28,645 nucleotides of DNA from JBOFDK01 sp051650305 (GCA_051650305.1 JBOFIT010000170.1:1-28645), one strand, 5' to 3'; positions 1-7,481 are shown, counted from the stretch's first letter. Program-made: numbers and translations. The notes: a model not told the origin generated them from the letters alone.

Positions 1-1196
1 ACTTGGTCATTGAATGACTTATCACTGATGTCCCCATAGTTCTTACCATCTACCACGATATCCCCTTCATAAGTATCATGAATCATGGCAAGTATCTTCA
101 TAAGGGTGGACTTACCACATCCGCTGGCTCCCTTGATCACATACTTCTTCCCTTTTTCTAAGGTAAAGTTAGCTCCCTTGAAGAGGGTATTGCCTTCGTA
201 AGCGAACTTTAAGTTTCTCACTTCTAGCTGCTCGTCGAAAGTAAATGGTATTGCTTCCTTCGTTTCTTCTTGGCCTTTCGTATCATACTTAGTAATCTTC
301 TCATAAATACGTACTGAAGACTTTACCACATTCACACGTGGGATAATCTCTATAAGTGGGAAAATCATACTATTACAAAGTTGGAAAAGGAACATTTCGA
401 TACCAAAGCTACCGCCTTGTAGCACTTTGGTAAGCATATAGACAATAAGGCCAATCATAATGCTGTAACTTAAAGTCATCATAAAGCCTCTTTGTAATTC
501 TGTATAAACACTTAGTCCCATCTTTTTATTTTCTGCTTTATTAATGGTATGTAAGTTCTTGTCTAAGAACTTTTCTTCCACACCACTAAGTTTCAAAATC
601 TCTAAGCCATTGAATGTATTGGACGCTTGTACTGTAAGCTTCTCATTGGCTTCTGTCACCTTTAATTGCATCTCTTCTGTCTTCTTCGCAAATAAGCTTC
701 CAAGTCCAAACATAACCACTGAAAGTGCCAGCATAGCCACGCCTAGTTGCCAGTCAAACACACAAATAATGATGGCTGAAGTAACGTATCTGCCTCCCAT
801 GAAAATAACATTTAAAAGGTTTAAGAAAAAGTTATTTTCAAAGGTATTGATATCGTTCACTAAATGTGAGATATACACATCTTTTGACTCTTTACTAAAC
901 TCCTTATAACTAATGTTTAAAATTTTATCAAAGGCTTGCTTGCGAATGTCTAACAAGATATCGCGCATAAAGCCTATACGCATCAGTCTACTTGCAATGT
1001 GTAGCCCTGCCCCTAATAAAATACAGCCCACACATAATGCAATCGTTAGCCTAAAATACATCATATCTTTCTTTTCCATACAGATAAATACCATAGCAAA
1101 GATCACTTGCATTGCCAACGTATCGATTACAGGAAAGAAACATGCGATGAGATATCTCATAAAACTTGCCTTACGGCTCATTAATAACGCTTTCAT
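1..1196 (-). CDS. ABC exporter, fused permease-ATPase (partial, C-terminus off window)
   Basis: Type I ABC exporter half-transporter with the membrane domain first and the ATPase domain second. Reading leftwards from the ATG at 1196 gives about 398 codons: several hydrophobic segments in the first ~290 residues, then a nucleotide-binding domain with the Walker A motif GASGCGKST (about bases 105-135). The frame is still open at base 1, so the Q-loop, the LSGGQ signature and Walker B lie outside the window. A GGGGG ribosome-binding site precedes the start, and the gene follows the yhbD-like gene by 18 bases, so it is probably the third gene of that operon. Substrate cannot be told from sequence: peptide, lipid or drug export are all possible. 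The family call is firm; the cargo is unknown. Confidence 0.9.
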   Translation of the reverse strand, partial: MKALLMSRKASFMRYLIACFFPVIDTLAMQVIFAMVFICMEKKDMMYFRLTIALCVGCILLGAGLHIASRLMRIGFMRDILLDIRKQAFDKILNISYKEFSKESKDVYISHLVNDINTFENNFFLNLLNVIFMGGRYVTSAIIICVFDWQLGVAMLALSVVMFGLGSLFAKKTEEMQLKVTEANEKLTVQASNTFNGLEILKLSGVEEKFLDKNLHTINKAENKKMGLSVYTELQRGFMMTLSYSIMIGLIVYMLTKVLQGGSFGIEMFLFQLCNSMIFPLIEIIPRVNVVKSSVRIYEKITKYDTKGQEETKEAIPFTFDEQLEVRNLKFAYEGNTLFKGANFTLEKGKKYVIKGASGCGKSTLMKILAMIHDTYEGDIVVDGKNYGDISDKSFNDQ

Positions 1197-1214
1197 AAAC
1201 GCCCCCTATCTCTT

Positions 1215-1835
1215 TTACATCATTTGAAATTTGATGGTACTTACTTCTTCATATATATTGTACTCTAACACAACTTTATAATTTGAATCAAGAATTATCT
1301 GATTATTGTCTTTTGCTCCAATAATAAGCGGTATTCCCATCTGGCGTACCAGATAGATACGTCCACTCTCTCCTGCTACCTTCTCATAATGCTTGCTTAG
1401 AAAAGCATCTATAAGCTTGCCTTCTTCTAATGTAATATGACTAGTCATCACATGATTCTTAAAAAGTTTCACCCCAAGGAACTGCTCTATAGTTGTAATC
1501 TCCTTCTGTTCTGTCGCTTGCTTATAAAGTGCGATACTCTCTTCACATAGCAAACGACTGCTAAGAAGCTTTTCCAAATCCAGCGATATACTTGTAGGTT
1601 CCGAACTAAACATCTTTGCTAAGTCGTCTAGTGATGCTTCATCCTTCATATTCACAATGACATCGATACGCTCTAGTATCTTTTCTTTAGGAAAGAAAGT
1701 TTCCTGCCCCGAGGGCACTGATTTTTTGATGAACCATTCTTCTGGAATGATATTTTTTCTTTTCCATCTATACAGCTGCCCATAAGAGATACCTGTAAGG
1801 GCCAATAATTCTTTTTTTGCAATAAGTTCTTCCAT
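1215..1835 (-). CDS. yhbD: YhbD-like protein with MerR-type HTH (DUF4004)
   Basis: 206-residue protein that closely resembles Bacillus YhbD as I remember it, especially the N-terminal stretch with GISYGQLYRWKRKN and GQETFFPKEKILERI. The N-terminus looks like a MerR/excisionase-type helix-turn-helix. The rest is uncharacterised and has no membrane segment. I place the start at the ATG at 1835, since AAGG lies about 8 bases upstream; an upstream in-frame GTG at 1844 overlaps that ribosome-binding site. It begins 12 bases after the bactofilin-like gene. In Bacillus subtilis, yhbD neighbours two bactofilin genes (yhbE, yhbF), so the pairing is conserved across distant Firmicutes. Its role is unknown; I infer that it may regulate or partner the bactofilin, and the palindromes in the operon promoter make autoregulation worth testing. 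Confidence 0.85.
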   Translation of the reverse strand: MEELIAKKELLALTGISYGQLYRWKRKNIIPEEWFIKKSVPSGQETFFPKEKILERIDVIVNMKDEASLDDLAKMFSSEPTSISLDLEKLLSSRLLCEESIALYKQATEQKEITTIEQFLGVKLFKNHVMTSHITLEEGKLIDAFLSKHYEKVAGESGRIYLVRQMGIPLIIGAKDNNQIILDSNYKVVLEYNIYEEVSTIKFQMM

Positions 1836-1847
1836 TGTCTTCACCTT

Positions 1848-2594
1848 CTATTTCTCAATTTGCTTCACATTGCCTACACGTGCTGTTTCATGAATGGTGA
1901 TACTTTCTGTATACTCTACCGTTTCTATTTCACACTCTGGACCTATTTCTACATGTCCACCACGTATAATACCTATTGTAGCCGCTTCAATTTGGATGTA
2001 ATCTGCCTCAATGACATTTCCTACAATACGTCCCGCCTTGCCATTTAAGAAAATAACTACCTTCTTCCAAAACCCTCCATTTTCTTCCTTATTCATCGAC
2101 ACATGAGATGCACCTATTTCATTAAATGTCAGACTTCTACCTGTATTCATGCTGCTATCAATGATAACCTTTTCTGCATTGATAAAGGCTTCATGTTTAA
2201 GCATTCCCTTAATACATAATTCCTCCGCTTCAATGTCTTGACCAATAGCTACACTGCCATAAATCCCAAGCTTCCCGACTTTTGCACCGCCTTCAATAGT
2301 TGCTGAACCACAGATGCGTGCTTCCTCGCCTTCAATCCCTCCCACGATTTTACATGAGCCATTGATTTCAATCTTTCGTCCTTTCACATTACCTTCGATC
2401 TTACTGCTTCCTGCCACACTAAATCTGTCGCATACGATATTGCCCTCTACTTTACTACTTCCTGCTGTAGAGAATTTTTCACACTTAAGGTCTCCCGTAA
2501 TTTTCCCTGATCCTGCGATGCTCACTCGGTCAAACTCTCCCCCTGGATAACTCCCTGACCCATTTATGTTTAAGTTTCTTTTTTGATTTTCCAT
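1848..2594 (-). CDS. Bactofilin-like polymer-forming cytoskeletal protein
   Basis: 248-residue protein built from short glycine-rich repeats of about 17-18 residues, such as FSTAGSSKVEGN and FSVAGSSKIEGN, which is the right-handed beta-helix pattern of bactofilins and related polymer-forming proteins (YhbE/YhbF type). A central break (about residues 140-175, containing GGFWKKVVIF) separates an N-terminal repeat block from a shorter C-terminal one. There is no signal peptide. Bactofilins self-assemble into filaments and scaffold cell-shape, flagellar or envelope functions. I chose the ATG at 2594 because AAGGAG sits just upstream of it; an earlier in-frame ATG at 2615 overlaps that site. It is the first gene of a likely bactofilin-yhbD-ABC exporter operon. 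The specific role here is not known. Confidence 0.82.
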   Translation of the reverse strand: MENQKRNLNINGSGSYPGGEFDRVSIAGSGKITGDLKCEKFSTAGSSKVEGNIVCDRFSVAGSSKIEGNVKGRKIEINGSCKIVGGIEGEEARICGSATIEGGAKVGKLGIYGSVAIGQDIEAEELCIKGMLKHEAFINAEKVIIDSSMNTGRSLTFNEIGASHVSMNKEENGGFWKKVVIFLNGKAGRIVGNVIEADYIQIEAATIGIIRGGHVEIGPECEIETVEYTESITIHETARVGNVKQIEK

Positions 2595-2632
2595 TTTACA
2601 GCACTCCTTTATCATTTTCAGATTATAAAATT

Positions 2633-2661
2633 ATCTTAACGCAACAATGTTTCATTGTCAA
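2633..2661 (-). promoter_or_regulatory. Sigma-A promoter of the bactofilin/yhbD operon
   Basis: On the minus strand, TTGACA (2656-2661), a 17-base spacer and TAAGAT (2633-2638) form a near-consensus vegetative promoter. Transcription would start near 2626, leaving a leader of about 30 bases before the bactofilin start. A palindrome overlaps the -35 box and spacer. Confidence 0.75.
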
Positions 2662-2682
2662 TAAACAAATGTAACATTGTTT
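2644..2682. promoter_or_regulatory. Twin palindromic operator-like boxes at the bactofilin promoter
   Basis: ACAATG-TTT-CATTGT (2644-2658) is a perfect 6-base inverted repeat that overlaps the -35 box and spacer. A second imperfect dyad with arms AAACAA / TTGTTT (2663-2682) contains ACATTGT and lies just upstream of -35. The CATTGT half-sites are 22 bases apart, about two helical turns. This is the layout of a two-site operator for a dimeric regulator. The regulator is unknown; the YhbD-like HTH protein encoded in the operon is a candidate by inference only. Confidence 0.5.
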
Positions 2683-2691
2683 CGTAATTAG

Positions 2692-2745
2692 GTAAAAAAA
2701 AATCTATCTTAGTAGCCTTTGTAACTTGCTAAACTAAGATAGATT
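2692..2745 (-). terminator. Intrinsic terminator of the spore protein gene
   Basis: A perfect 12-base inverted repeat (AATCTATCTTAG at 2701-2712, partner at 2734-2745) lies just after the stop at 2752. On the minus strand it is followed by a run of T (2694-2700). Confidence 0.85.
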
Positions 2746-2751
2746 CTTCTA

Positions 2752-2964
2752 TTATGCATTGTTTTCTTGTTCTTTTGCCTTCATTTCTCTTTTCTTCTTA
2801 GTCATAAGACCACCGATACGCCCAGTCTCTTTTGGTGTAAGGTTCTTCCAGCCACCTTCTTGGATTTTATCAAGAAGGCCTAGCTCCTCTGCAATCTCTA
2901 ACTTCATCTGTTGGTCTGGTGATAAGGCGTTAAATAACTTCTCTTTGGTTTCTTTATTACTCAT
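2752..2964 (-). CDS. Alpha/beta-type small acid-soluble spore protein (SASP)
   Basis: 70-residue protein with the alpha/beta SASP layout. KLEIAEELGL in the first half corresponds to the conserved region cut by the germination protease GPR. GGWKNLTPKETGRIGGLMTKK in the second half matches the family's GG...LT..E.G.iGG.MTK signature and is closest to SspF-like clostridial forms. These proteins coat spore DNA, protect it from UV and heat, and are degraded at germination. The C-terminus is rich in Lys and Glu. A GAAGGAA ribosome-binding site precedes the ATG, and a sigma-G-like promoter and a clean terminator make it a single-gene unit. The C-terminal tail and the spacing between the two conserved blocks differ from classic SspA/B, so some uncertainty remains about the subfamily. 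Confidence 0.8.
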   Translation of the reverse strand: MSNKETKEKLFNALSPDQQMKLEIAEELGLLDKIQEGGWKNLTPKETGRIGGLMTKKKREMKAKEQENNA

Positions 2965-2996
2965 TTGTATTCCTTCTTTCCATAAGTTTCATATTT

Positions 2997-3026
2997 AAGT
3001 ATGTATCCTTTAGGAAGAATTTATAC
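2997..3026 (-). promoter_or_regulatory. Sigma-G-like forespore promoter
   Basis: On the minus strand, GTATA (3022-3026), exactly 18 bases, then CATACTT (2997-3003) fit the Bacillus sigma-G consensus GHATR-N18-CATNHTA except for the last base. The position, about 35 bases before the start of a SASP gene, supports forespore expression. Confidence 0.6.
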
Positions 3027-3094
3027 ACCTACCCCCTTAAAATAATTTAAACTTCTTTATTGTCACACTTTTTATAGCATTTATCATACTATAA

Positions 3095-3123
3095 AACGAA
3101 ATAATTTTTTATTTTATTTCGTT
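3095..3123. repeat. Perfect 10-base inverted repeat between spore gene and dapA promoter
   Basis: AACGAAATAA (3095-3104) is mirrored by TTATTTCGTT (3114-3123) with a 9-base T-rich gap. It lies 6 bases upstream of the dapA -35 box. It could be an operator or a fortuitous AT-rich dyad; it is not next to the end of any gene, so a terminator is unlikely. Confidence 0.45.
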
Positions 3124-3128
3124 AAATA

Positions 3129-3157
3129 TTGACTTATGTTTTCCAAAATGCTATGAT
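3129..3157 (+). promoter_or_regulatory. Sigma-A promoter for the lysine-riboswitch / dapAB unit
   Basis: TTGACT (3129-3134), a 17-base spacer and TATGAT (3152-3157) give a good vegetative promoter. The start near 3164 lies just before the riboswitch. Confidence 0.75.
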
Positions 3158-3180
3158 GATTCCAAATTCAATAGCTTTAA

Positions 3181-3360
3181 ACCACGTAGAGGTGCGAGAC
3201 TTATAAGTATATATCATGATTTTTACAAGAAAATATGATTGATATAGAAAGGGAGAATCGCCGAAGATGTATGCTACTTGTAGGGCTTACTTCTGGGGGT
3301 ATAGTGAATAACTATATCACTGTCATCTTAGTTACTAAGATGGTGTGCTACTGTGTCTAT
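3181..3360 (+). promoter_or_regulatory. Lysine riboswitch (L box) aptamer
   Basis: The leader of dapA contains the conserved L-box blocks in the right order: GTAGAGGTGCGAG (3186-3198), GGGAGAATCGCCGAAG (3251-3266), CTGTCAT (3320-3326) and GGTGTGCTAC (3342-3351). CACGTAG (3183-3189) can pair with CTACTGTG (3348-3355), with one bulge, to close the aptamer (P1). When lysine binds, P1 forms and frees the downstream sequence to fold into the terminator at 3395-3424. Without lysine, GCTACTGTG (3347-3355) can instead pair with CACAGTCAGC (3392-3401), with one bulge, blocking the terminator. This controls lysine and diaminopimelate synthesis by feedback. It fills most of the 600-base stretch without genes between the spore protein and dapA. 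Confidence 0.93.
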
Positions 3361-3394
3361 ATTGTATGCTTAACATACTTTATGATGTTCCCAC

Positions 3395-3424
3395 AGTCAG
3401 CTTCTACGTAGCTGGCTTTTTTTG
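3395..3424 (+). terminator. Riboswitch-controlled terminator before dapA
   Basis: The stem GTCAGCT (3396-3402) / AGCTGGC (3410-3416) has one G-U pair and is followed by seven T. It lies about 150 bases before dapA and its 5' arm overlaps the proposed antiterminator pairing region. Confidence 0.88.
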
Positions 3425-3571
3425 TTTTTATTTGAGCCAGTGTACGCACAAGACTGTGTTGAATACTATATACTAGGTAGACTTTCTATTGATTTTCTTC
3501 TTATAGTTTCCAACACATTGGTTGAAGCTTAATCTTTAACAAAATTTATTATACTGAGAGGATTGATAGAA

Positions 3572-4456
3572 ATGGCTATTTTTGAAGGCGCTGGTGTCGC
3601 AATTGTTACACCATTTTATGAAAATGGAGATATTGATTTTGAAAGACTTGAACAACTTATTGATTATCAAATAGAGCATAGTACAGATGCTATCATTATC
3701 TGTGGTACCACAGGTGAAGCATCTACCATGACAGATGATGAACATTTAGAATGTATCCGCGTAGCTGTGGATCGTACAAAAGGTCGTGTACCTGTCATCG
3801 CAGGTACCGGTAGCAATGATACACGTCATGGTATCCAACTCACCAAACGTGCAAAAATGCTTGGAGCAGATGCTAGCTTACAAGTAACCCCTTACTACAA
3901 CAAAGCAACTCAGGAAGGCCTTATCCAACACTTTAAGGCTATCGGTGAAGGCAGTGACCTTCCTATGATTTTATACAACGTACCAAGTCGTACAGGTCTT
4001 AACATTACACCTGCTACAGCTTATGAACTTTCAAAGCTTGACTATGTGGTAGGTATCAAAGAAGCAAGTGGTAATATGTCTCAGGTCGCTCAGATTGCTC
4101 ACCTTTGTGGTGATGCACTTCCTATCTACTCTGGTAATGACGACCAAATCATTCCTGTACTTTCTCTTGGCGGCAAAGGTGTTATCTCTGTACTTTCAAA
4201 CATCGCCCCTCAGGAAACTCATGACATCGTAGACCTTTACCTCAAAGGCGATACCCAGTCTGCATTAAAGCTTCAACTTGAGTTGCTCCCTGTCATCGAT
4301 GCACTTTTCTGCGAAGTTAATCCTATCCCAGTAAAAGCCGCTATGAACATTATGGGCTTTGAGGCAGGTCCTTGCCGACTTCCTCTCACCAATCTATCTG
4401 CTGCAAATACTGCAAAGCTAAAAGAACTCCTTTTACAAGCTAGACTTTTAGGTTAA
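3572..4456 (+). CDS. dapA: 4-hydroxy-tetrahydrodipicolinate synthase
   Basis: Condenses pyruvate with aspartate semialdehyde, the committed step of diaminopimelate/lysine synthesis in the cytoplasm; also feeds dipicolinic acid in spore formers. The 294-residue (beta/alpha)8 protein has the usual length and all expected residues: CGTTGE (Thr46-Thr47), Tyr109 in TPYYN, Tyr135 in YNVPSRTG with Arg140, and the Schiff-base Lys163 in GIKEASG. I start at ATG 3572, nine bases after GAGAGGA; an in-frame TTG at 3563 is too close to that site. It is preceded by a lysine riboswitch and terminator, so expression should fall when lysine is plentiful. dapB follows after 28 bases in the same unit. Confidence 0.97.
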   Translation: MAIFEGAGVAIVTPFYENGDIDFERLEQLIDYQIEHSTDAIIICGTTGEASTMTDDEHLECIRVAVDRTKGRVPVIAGTGSNDTRHGIQLTKRAKMLGADASLQVTPYYNKATQEGLIQHFKAIGEGSDLPMILYNVPSRTGLNITPATAYELSKLDYVVGIKEASGNMSQVAQIAHLCGDALPIYSGNDDQIIPVLSLGGKGVISVLSNIAPQETHDIVDLYLKGDTQSALKLQLELLPVIDALFCEVNPIPVKAAMNIMGFEAGPCRLPLTNLSAANTAKLKELLLQARLLG

Positions 4457-4484
4457 TATAGAATAGAAAGGACGGTATGCTCTT

Positions 4485-5243
4485 ATGACAAATATATTAA
4501 TGCACGGCTGTAATGGTAAAATCGGTCAGGTAATTTCTCGTATTCTACCTGAACACCCTTCTTTAAAATTAGTAGCTGGTGTAGACCCAAATCTTTCTAT
4601 ACCTAATCCATTCCCTGTTTATGAGAAAATCAGTGAATGTGATGTTCCTGTAGATGTTATTATAGACTTTTCTACTGCTAAGGCTGTAAAGCCACTTCTT
4701 GAATATGCTATGAGTAAGCACATTCCAGTTGTTGTATGTACAACAGGCCTTACTGATGAAGACATCTGCTTCTTACAAGCTGCAAGTAAGGAAATTCCTA
4801 TTTTCTTCTCTGCCAATATGTCTTTAGGGGTTAATCTTCTGATTACCCTAGCAAAACGTGCGACAGAAATCTTAAGTGATAGTGGTTTTGATATTGAAAT
4901 CATTGAAAAACATCACAACCAAAAAATCGATGCACCAAGTGGTACTGCCCTTGCGATTGCAGATGCCATTAATGAAACATTAGATGATGCTTATGCATTA
5001 CGCTTTGACCGTTCTACTGTTCGTGAGAAACGTCCAAAACAAGAAATCGGCATCCATGCCGTTCGTGGTGGCACCATCGTTGGTGACCATGATATTATCT
5101 TTGCTGGCACCGATGAAGTCATCACTTTATCACACTCTGCAGCATCAAAAGAAGTCTTTGCAGTAGGCGCTCTAAAAGCTGCCAAGTTTTTAGCACCAAA
5201 AGCTGCTGGTCTTTATAACATGGAACATCTCTTAGATAGCTAA
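4485..5243 (+). CDS. dapB: 4-hydroxy-tetrahydrodipicolinate reductase
   Basis: NAD(P)H-dependent reduction of the DapA product to tetrahydrodipicolinate in the diaminopimelate/lysine pathway. The 252-residue protein starts with a Rossmann nucleotide-binding loop, GCNGKIGQ (residues 8-15), and carries the catalytic signature EKHHNQKIDAPSGTA, with the His143-His144 pair and Lys147. Length is typical for Gram-positive DapB. The ribosome-binding site is AAAGGA. It is co-transcribed with dapA under the lysine riboswitch, and a strong hairpin directly after the stop ends the unit. No other dap or lysC gene is in the window. Confidence 0.97.
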   Translation: MTNILMHGCNGKIGQVISRILPEHPSLKLVAGVDPNLSIPNPFPVYEKISECDVPVDVIIDFSTAKAVKPLLEYAMSKHIPVVVCTTGLTDEDICFLQAASKEIPIFFSANMSLGVNLLITLAKRATEILSDSGFDIEIIEKHHNQKIDAPSGTALAIADAINETLDDAYALRFDRSTVREKRPKQEIGIHAVRGGTIVGDHDIIFAGTDEVITLSHSAASKEVFAVGALKAAKFLAPKAAGLYNMEHLLDS

Positions 5244-5246
5244 AAT

Positions 5247-5277
5247 AAAAAGACGAGGCATCATGCCTCGTCTTTTT
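5247..5277. terminator. Bidirectional terminator between dapB and the convergent membrane gene
   Basis: A perfect 14-base stem with a TCA loop (AAAAAGACGAGGCA and its complement) has A and T runs at its ends, so it works on both strands. It touches the stop codon of the convergent gene at 5276. Confidence 0.93.
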
Positions 5278-6226
5278 ATTTTGCTTCTTGACTACTTGCT
5301 TCTACGCCTTCTGTACTGAGTTTCGCTTCACTTTGTGATACGAACTTACCTACACATAAAAGTACCACTGGTACAATGAGCATAATACCTGTCGCTAAGA
5401 AGCCATACTGACTAATTAATTTTGCTGTTGCTCCTGTCATGATAGCAAGTTCCTTACACATGATACCTATGAAAGAAGTCGCTACTGGCAAGATGTATCT
5501 TTCAAAAATCCCTGCATCTACCATTACAAATAGCATCCCTACATATAAAATAAGTCCTGTGAGTGTAACTGAAATCATAGAAGTTACTTGTCCAACAACA
5601 TTTTTAATCGTGTGACAAGCGCGTCCTGTAAAGAAGTATCCGATAAAAATAACCAAAGTCGCTAAAATAGCAAATACCATCATCGCTTGCTGATCTGAGA
5701 AAATCTTTGGATTTTTAGTTGCTAAGTTTGTAAGGACAAGGAACATGAAGAAGTGTGTTGCCCATACTAGTGTATTATTAAAGAACCATTTACCACTTGT
5801 ACGCACAGCTTCACGGCCTTTACTTCCAAGTATCACTGCACCAATGCTTAATGGGATGATAATCAGTGTCATGATAATTATCTTTGTGCTTGGTTGTAAC
5901 TGTGCGAAATCTAGGAATGATCGACTCATATACACATGTGGTACAATCTGTCTGAAAAGCTTGATACACGCTTCACTCTGTTGATTAATACCTACTATAT
6001 AAATGATATCACCAATGATATGTGGTAAAAAGATTCCTATGGCTGTACCTACTAAGTTAACCTTCTTATGTAATAGGCTTCCTATAAAGAAGAAAGTACC
6101 TAAGGAGCCTATCAAAACGAGGAGTGGCATATATTTATATGTCCCCCAGTTATCGGTAATCAACCATGTAAAAAGAACGTACCCGCCTACTACTGCTAAT
6201 AAACTTTTCCAAAACTCTTTATTCAT
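5276..6226 (-). CDS. Integral membrane protein of unknown function
   Basis: 316-residue protein with about eight or nine hydrophobic segments spread over the whole length, for example VVGGYVLFTWLI, LIGSLGTFFFIG, IIIMTLIIIPLSIGAVILG and LATGIMLIVPVVLLCVGKFV, and a short charged C-terminal tail rich in Glu, Ser and Ala. I do not recognise a family or any catalytic motif. I start at the ATG at 6226, preceded by AAGGGGG; a frame extending to 6274 would overlap the upstream gene. It begins 19 bases after the cob(I)alamin adenosyltransferase gene and probably shares its transcript. A role in cobalamin or precursor movement is possible from context only. It lacks ABC, MFS or ECF signatures that I can recognise. 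Confidence 0.7.
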   Translation of the reverse strand: MNKEFWKSLLAVVGGYVLFTWLITDNWGTYKYMPLLVLIGSLGTFFFIGSLLHKKVNLVGTAIGIFLPHIIGDIIYIVGINQQSEACIKLFRQIVPHVYMSRSFLDFAQLQPSTKIIIMTLIIIPLSIGAVILGSKGREAVRTSGKWFFNNTLVWATHFFMFLVLTNLATKNPKIFSDQQAMMVFAILATLVIFIGYFFTGRACHTIKNVVGQVTSMISVTLTGLILYVGMLFVMVDAGIFERYILPVATSFIGIMCKELAIMTGATAKLISQYGFLATGIMLIVPVVLLCVGKFVSQSEAKLSTEGVEASSQEAK

Positions 6227-6245
6227 CTTTTGTGTCCCCCTTAAT

Positions 6246-6776
6246 TTAATATTCGATACCCGCTCTTGCTTCAATGCCTTTTTCCATAGGATGCTTCACT
6301 GCCTCAATATAGCTAATATAATCCACATCCGCCTCAATGCTTGGCGGTAATACACGCCCCGTTAAGACTAATTCCATGGCCTCTGGCTTGGCTTGTATAA
6401 GCTCTTCTAAACTTTGTAAGCTTACAAACTCTGTCTCCACCGCTGCCAAAAGCTCATCCAGTATGAGTACATCACATTCCCCTGTATCCATTACTTTTTT
6501 TGCAAACTTTACAGCCATATTAATCTCTTGCTTTAATTCGCTCTTTTCTTCTTCGTTAAGTGCCCAAGTAAAACCTCGCTCTTTTTCAAAGTGAAATACT
6601 TTAAACGCAGGCTCTAATGTTTTCAGCATCTTGCACTCGCCCGTATGTCCATGCTTTAAAAACTGAATCATAATGACCTTCATATTGTTTCCTAATGCAC
6701 GTATCCCCAGTCCTATGGCGGCTGTTGTCTTACCTTTTCCATTTCCACAGTATACTTGAGTTAATCCTTGCTTCAT
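6246..6776 (-). CDS. cobO: Cob(I)alamin adenosyltransferase (CobO/BtuR/CobA type)
   Basis: Transfers the adenosyl group from ATP to reduced cobalamin or corrinoids, producing the coenzyme form. The 176-residue P-loop protein has VYCGNGKGKTTAAIG at the N-terminus (Walker A GNGKGKTT, residues 11-18), followed by the family's QFLKHG, a Walker-B-like DVLILDEL and the ELVLTGR strand. Length is normal for the CobA class, which is unrelated to PduO. It sits between the YgjP-like peptidase gene (13 bases upstream) and the membrane protein gene. No cobalamin riboswitch is visible near it. About 2.4 kb away on the other strand lies nrdJ, whose enzyme needs adenosylcobalamin, so this product may feed it. 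Confidence 0.93.
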   Translation of the reverse strand: MKQGLTQVYCGNGKGKTTAAIGLGIRALGNNMKVIMIQFLKHGHTGECKMLKTLEPAFKVFHFEKERGFTWALNEEEKSELKQEINMAVKFAKKVMDTGECDVLILDELLAAVETEFVSLQSLEELIQAKPEAMELVLTGRVLPPSIEADVDYISYIEAVKHPMEKGIEARAGIEY

Positions 6777-6789
6777 TTATTCACCTCAT

Positions 6790-7461
6790 TTACTCAACAT
6801 TGAACATACAATGGTTTTCTTTTAAATACTGCTGACGTTTCTTGTAATCTTGCATATGCCTCTCTACTTCATCCCAAAAGCACTGACTATGATTAAAATG
6901 CTTAAGGTGTGCTACTTCATGCAAAATCACATATTCAATAACCGGTAGTGGCGCGCCTAAAAGCTTTACATTATAGGCTATATTTCCCTTACTCGAGCAA
7001 CTTCCCCACCTTGTTTTTTGCTTTCTTATAGTAATCTTATTGTACCTACAGCCTAATAAACCACAGTAGGTGTTCGTTAGTTCTGTAAAAAGCTTACGGG
7101 CTTCTTCCCTTCTATAATGTGCCATCAGCTGCTTGATGCCTACTACGTCTTGTACATTCGGTACTTCCATATAAAAGCATTCATCTATTAGTTTTATACA
7201 ACTTTTATGATTTTTACTCTCTTTAACATTAATTTTTTTTAAAGTTCCTAGATATGGAATCTCCCCCTGTGCGAGCCAATCGCACTTTTGCCTATGTGCC
7301 ATCTTATGCTGAGTGGCTTTTTCTAGCCATTCTTTCTTCTTCTGTAGAAGCATTTCTATCTCTGTATCGGATACAGACCAAGGTGCTTTGACACATACCT
7401 TTAATGCATCATCAATACTTATGGCTATTGTCTTACGATTTTGTCGAATCACATAATACAT
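6790..7461 (-). CDS. YgjP-like zinc metallopeptidase domain protein (DUF45)
   Basis: 223-residue cytoplasmic protein of the YgjP/DUF45 family, related to SprT/Wss1-type gluzincin peptidases. The C-terminal half has RKQKTRWGSCSSKGNI (about 146-161), then the zinc motif HEVAHLKHFNHS with ligands His181 and His185, catalytic Glu182 and third ligand region His191, followed by FWDEVERHMQDYKKRQ. The N-terminal half is the usual variable region. It starts at an ATG after AGGAGG and is the first gene of a likely three-gene unit with cobO and the membrane protein. The in vivo substrate of YgjP proteins is not established; relatives act in proteolysis of DNA-protein crosslinks or ubiquitin-like targets, which need not apply here. 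Confidence 0.88.
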   Translation of the reverse strand: MYYVIRQNRKTIAISIDDALKVCVKAPWSVSDTEIEMLLQKKKEWLEKATQHKMAHRQKCDWLAQGEIPYLGTLKKINVKESKNHKSCIKLIDECFYMEVPNVQDVVGIKQLMAHYRREEARKLFTELTNTYCGLLGCRYNKITIRKQKTRWGSCSSKGNIAYNVKLLGAPLPVIEYVILHEVAHLKHFNHSQCFWDEVERHMQDYKKRQQYLKENHCMFNVE

Positions 7462-7481
7462 AGAAGCCTCCTTTAGATAGA

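Noticed and set aside
544..1227. Open frames on the plus strand opposite the ABC exporter
   Set aside because: They lie antisense to a clear ABC transporter frame that runs off the window edge, and their translations show no family features.
6226..6274. Longer N-terminus for the membrane protein
   Set aside because: The extension would overlap cobO, while a strong ribosome-binding site sits directly before the ATG at 6226.
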